Shown: positions 62,251-64,000 of the stretch, one piece after another
Layout of the letters: each line of letters begins with the position of its first letter
Numbering within the stretch: the first letter of the stretch is position 1
Assembly: GCA_003385605.1 (NCBI GenBank)
Contig: QQUU01000124.1
Location: 24,802 to 88,801, forward strand
Source of the DNA: Bacteroidota bacterium
GTDB lineage: Bacteria; Bacteroidota; Bacteroidia; Flavobacteriales; Schleiferiaceae
DNA: 64,000 bases
Direction: 5' to 3'
Position numbers and translations under genes: made by a program
Notes under the pieces: generated by a model
Seen by the model: only the letters and a program-made list of their open reading frames with translations
Told to the model about the DNA's origin: nothing
Databases searched by the model: none

Positions 62251-64000
62251 ATGAATCCACTAATAGATTTCCCTCAGACTCCTTTTGAAAGTTTGGCTTT
62301 TGATGCTATTGAACCTGCACATTTTATGCCTGCTGCAGAGCATTGGATGAACGTTGCGCGAGAGCGTATTTCAGCCATTACTGCGAATACCGATACACCG
62401 ACGTTCAATAATACCTTGGTACCTCTCGAGTTTGCTTCAAAAGAACTGGGATTGGTGAGCAGTTGCTTCTTTAATCTAAACAGCGCTGAAACCAATGAGG
62501 ATATTCAAACCATTGCCCGTGAATTGAGTCCAAAATTGACGCTGTTTAACAACGAGACCTTGCTCAATGAAGCCTTGTTTGTACGCATTAAAGCGGTTTG
62601 GGAGAATCGTAATGAAGAGTCGCTTGATGCAGAAAGCGCTCGATTACTTAAAGAGACCTACGAGGGTTTTGTGCGCAATGGCGCCTTGCTTGAAGGGGAG
62701 AAGCGTGAATCGCTGAAGTCGATCAGCGAAAAGTTAAGCAAGCTGTCGCTGTCCTTTGGTGAAAACGTCTTGAAAGAAACTCAGGCTTTTGAACTTCACG
62801 TGGCAGATGCTGAAGAGCTGGCAGGATTGCCAGAAGCCACTATAGCTAGCGCTGCTTCTTTGGCCCAGGAGAAAGGAAAGGAGGGCTATGTCTTTGGTCT
62901 AGATATGCCTACTTACATCAGTATTATGAAGTACGCCGACAATGCAGCACTTCGTGAAAAAATGTATCGTGCATACGGTACTCGAGCTGCCAAGGACAAT
63001 GAGTACAATAACGAACAGAACATCCAAGAATTAGTCAATACACGTTTGGCAAAAGCACAGCTGCTCGGTTTTGATTCTCACGCTGCACTTACGTTAAGTA
63101 AGCGCATGGCGAAAACTCCGGAGACAGTATTGTCCTTCTTGGATGATTTGAAAGCGCTGGCTAAGCCCGCTGCTGAAAAGGATTTGAATGCCGTACAAGA
63201 GTTCGCGAGTGCTGCCGGGCATCAGGGGGAGGTAAAGCCTTGGGACTTTTCATACTGGTCGGAGAAGCTTAAAAAGGCCACATTAAATCTCGATGACAAC
63301 TTGCTCAAGCCCTACTTTAAGATTGAGAATGTATTGGCTGGTGTATTCGACATCAGTGCCAAACTTTACGGGTTGAGCTTCACAAAGAATGCTGATATCG
63401 CTACCTACCACGAGGATGTGGATGCTTATGAGGTATATGATAAAGACGGTGAATTTTTAAGCCTTCTATACACCGATTTCTTCCCGCGTGCGGGTAAACG
63501 TGCCGGTGCTTGGATGACCAGTTACCGCAGCATGTATACTTTAGAGGGAGAGGTCGTTCGTCCACACATCAGCATCGTCTGTAACTTCACGAAGCCTACT
63601 GCGGATAAGCCTTCGCTACTGACCTTTAACGAAGTCACGACCTTGTTCCATGAGTTTGGTCATGCCTTGCACGGGATGATGGCACGGGGTACTTATCCTT
63701 CACTCACGGGAACCAGTGTGTACTGGGACTTTGTAGAATTACCGTCTCAGATTTTAGAAAACTGGTGCTACGAGCCTGAGGCATTGGCCTTGTTTGCGAA
63801 GCATTATGAAACGGGCGAATTACTCCCTAAGGAATATGTGGATCGTATCGTGGAAAGCCAGCAATTTATGGAAGGGTACGCCACATTGCGCCAACTCAAC
63901 TTTGGCTACCTCGATATGACCTACCACGGACTTACCGAACCTATGGAAGGCTCCGTAGCCGATTTTGAACGTTCAGCAACAGCCGACACACAGCTCTTTT
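62251..64000 (+). CDS. M3-family zinc metallopeptidase (oligopeptidase A/Dcp-like), 3' end outside window
   Basis: Open from ATG at 62251 to the window edge, 583 codons so far. M3 proteins cleave oligopeptides in the cytoplasm or periplasm. Begins MNPLIDFPQTPFESLAFDAIEPAHF, the M3A opening. Zinc site HEFGH starts at residue 467 in TTLFHEFGHALHGM, followed by the SVYWDFVELPSQILENW segment conserved in M3A. No signal peptide, so probably cytoplasmic. A -7-like TATCTTAG (62223-62230) lies 20 nt upstream. The usual length is about 680 residues, so roughly 100 residues are missing. Confidence 0.95.
   Translation, partial: MNPLIDFPQTPFESLAFDAIEPAHFMPAAEHWMNVARERISAITANTDTPTFNNTLVPLEFASKELGLVSSCFFNLNSAETNEDIQTIARELSPKLTLFNNETLLNEALFVRIKAVWENRNEESLDAESARLLKETYEGFVRNGALLEGEKRESLKSISEKLSKLSLSFGENVLKETQAFELHVADAEELAGLPEATIASAASLAQEKGKEGYVFGLDMPTYISIMKYADNAALREKMYRAYGTRAAKDNEYNNEQNIQELVNTRLAKAQLLGFDSHAALTLSKRMAKTPETVLSFLDDLKALAKPAAEKDLNAVQEFASAAGHQGEVKPWDFSYWSEKLKKATLNLDDNLLKPYFKIENVLAGVFDISAKLYGLSFTKNADIATYHEDVDAYEVYDKDGEFLSLLYTDFFPRAGKRAGAWMTSYRSMYTLEGEVVRPHISIVCNFTKPTADKPSLLTFNEVTTLFHEFGHALHGMMARGTYPSLTGTSVYWDFVELPSQILENWCYEPEALALFAKHYETGELLPKEYVDRIVESQQFMEGYATLRQLNFGYLDMTYHGLTEPMEGSVADFERSATADTQLF

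Overview
The window looks like a chromosomal segment from a marine-type member of the Bacteroidota, most likely order Flavobacteriales. The evidence is type IX secretion (T9SS) genes (porQ, a PorP/SprF protein, and type A and type B sorting domains), Bacteroidota -7 promoter elements (TAnnTTTG) instead of Shine-Dalgarno sites, and familiar Bacteroidota gene orders (purH-mreB-mreC-mreD-mrdA-rodA, lon-porQ-cmk, rsfS-ftsH, ddl-coaD). Family-level placement (Cryomorphaceae/Schleiferiaceae-like) is a guess. Coding density is very high, with no non-coding stretch over 300 bases. I saw no rRNA, tRNA, CRISPR array, prophage or intact insertion sequence.

Layout. 1-0.5 kb: end of a PpiD/SurA-like foldase. 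0.7-7.8 kb: purine gene purH followed by the cell-elongation operon. 7.9-9.6 kb: a MacB-type ABC permease and a GAF-domain methionine sulfoxide reductase. 9.7-13.3 kb: a secreted type B T9SS substrate with a PorP/SprF partner that carries a C-terminal SPOR domain. 13.3-18.4 kb: fbp-mfd-DinB. 18.5-21.5 kb: ksgA-mgtE-2-hydroxyacid dehydrogenase. 21.5-24.6 kb: lysA-GNAT-lysC. 24.7-35.6 kb: an acetate/propionate uptake and activation block (acs, prpE, a receiver-only response regulator, a symporter-histidine kinase fusion, a 63-residue membrane protein, a symporter with its DUF4212 partner, a porin, and a transposase-derived zinc-ribbon/HTH protein). 35.9-40.5 kb: a MarR regulator, a CsgG-like/LPP20 lipoprotein pair, YaaA and a barrel protein. 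40.6-46.8 kb: lon, porQ, cmk, and psd/cdsA/LUD. 46.9-52.9 kb: ftsH, rsfS, birA, pyrE/NUDIX, coaD, ddl. 53.0-58.8 kb: PASTA protein, a secreted type A protein, rluD, a cytochrome c peroxidase, a YdeI-like protein and an LPP20-like lipoprotein. 58.8-64.0 kb: a glycosyltransferase, a copper chaperone, CopA, and the start of an M3 metallopeptidase.

The most interesting functional unit is the 24.7-35.6 kb block. Its regulator (kinase plus receiver) has no DNA-binding output, while a domesticated IS1-InsA-like zinc-ribbon/HTH gene sits at the head of the block. Inverted repeats lie in front of that gene and in the leader of the porin operon. I propose, as inference only, that this protein is the missing transcriptional output or a local regulator.

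A second pattern concerns sequence integrity. Four short direct tandem duplications (137, 82, 17 and 13 bp) break or alter rodA, a DinB-like gene, the end of the zinc-ribbon gene and lon. Three of the four differ between copies by a few substitutions. Collapsing each repeat restores full-length frames in rodA, lon and the DinB-like gene. Because RodA and Lon are expected to be needed, I read these as probable unmerged contig overlaps from a strain mixture rather than true gene loss. Finally, several genes (ksgA, pyrE, copA, yaaA, the PASTA gene) have the -7 element only 4-5 nt before the ATG, which predicts leaderless mRNAs.
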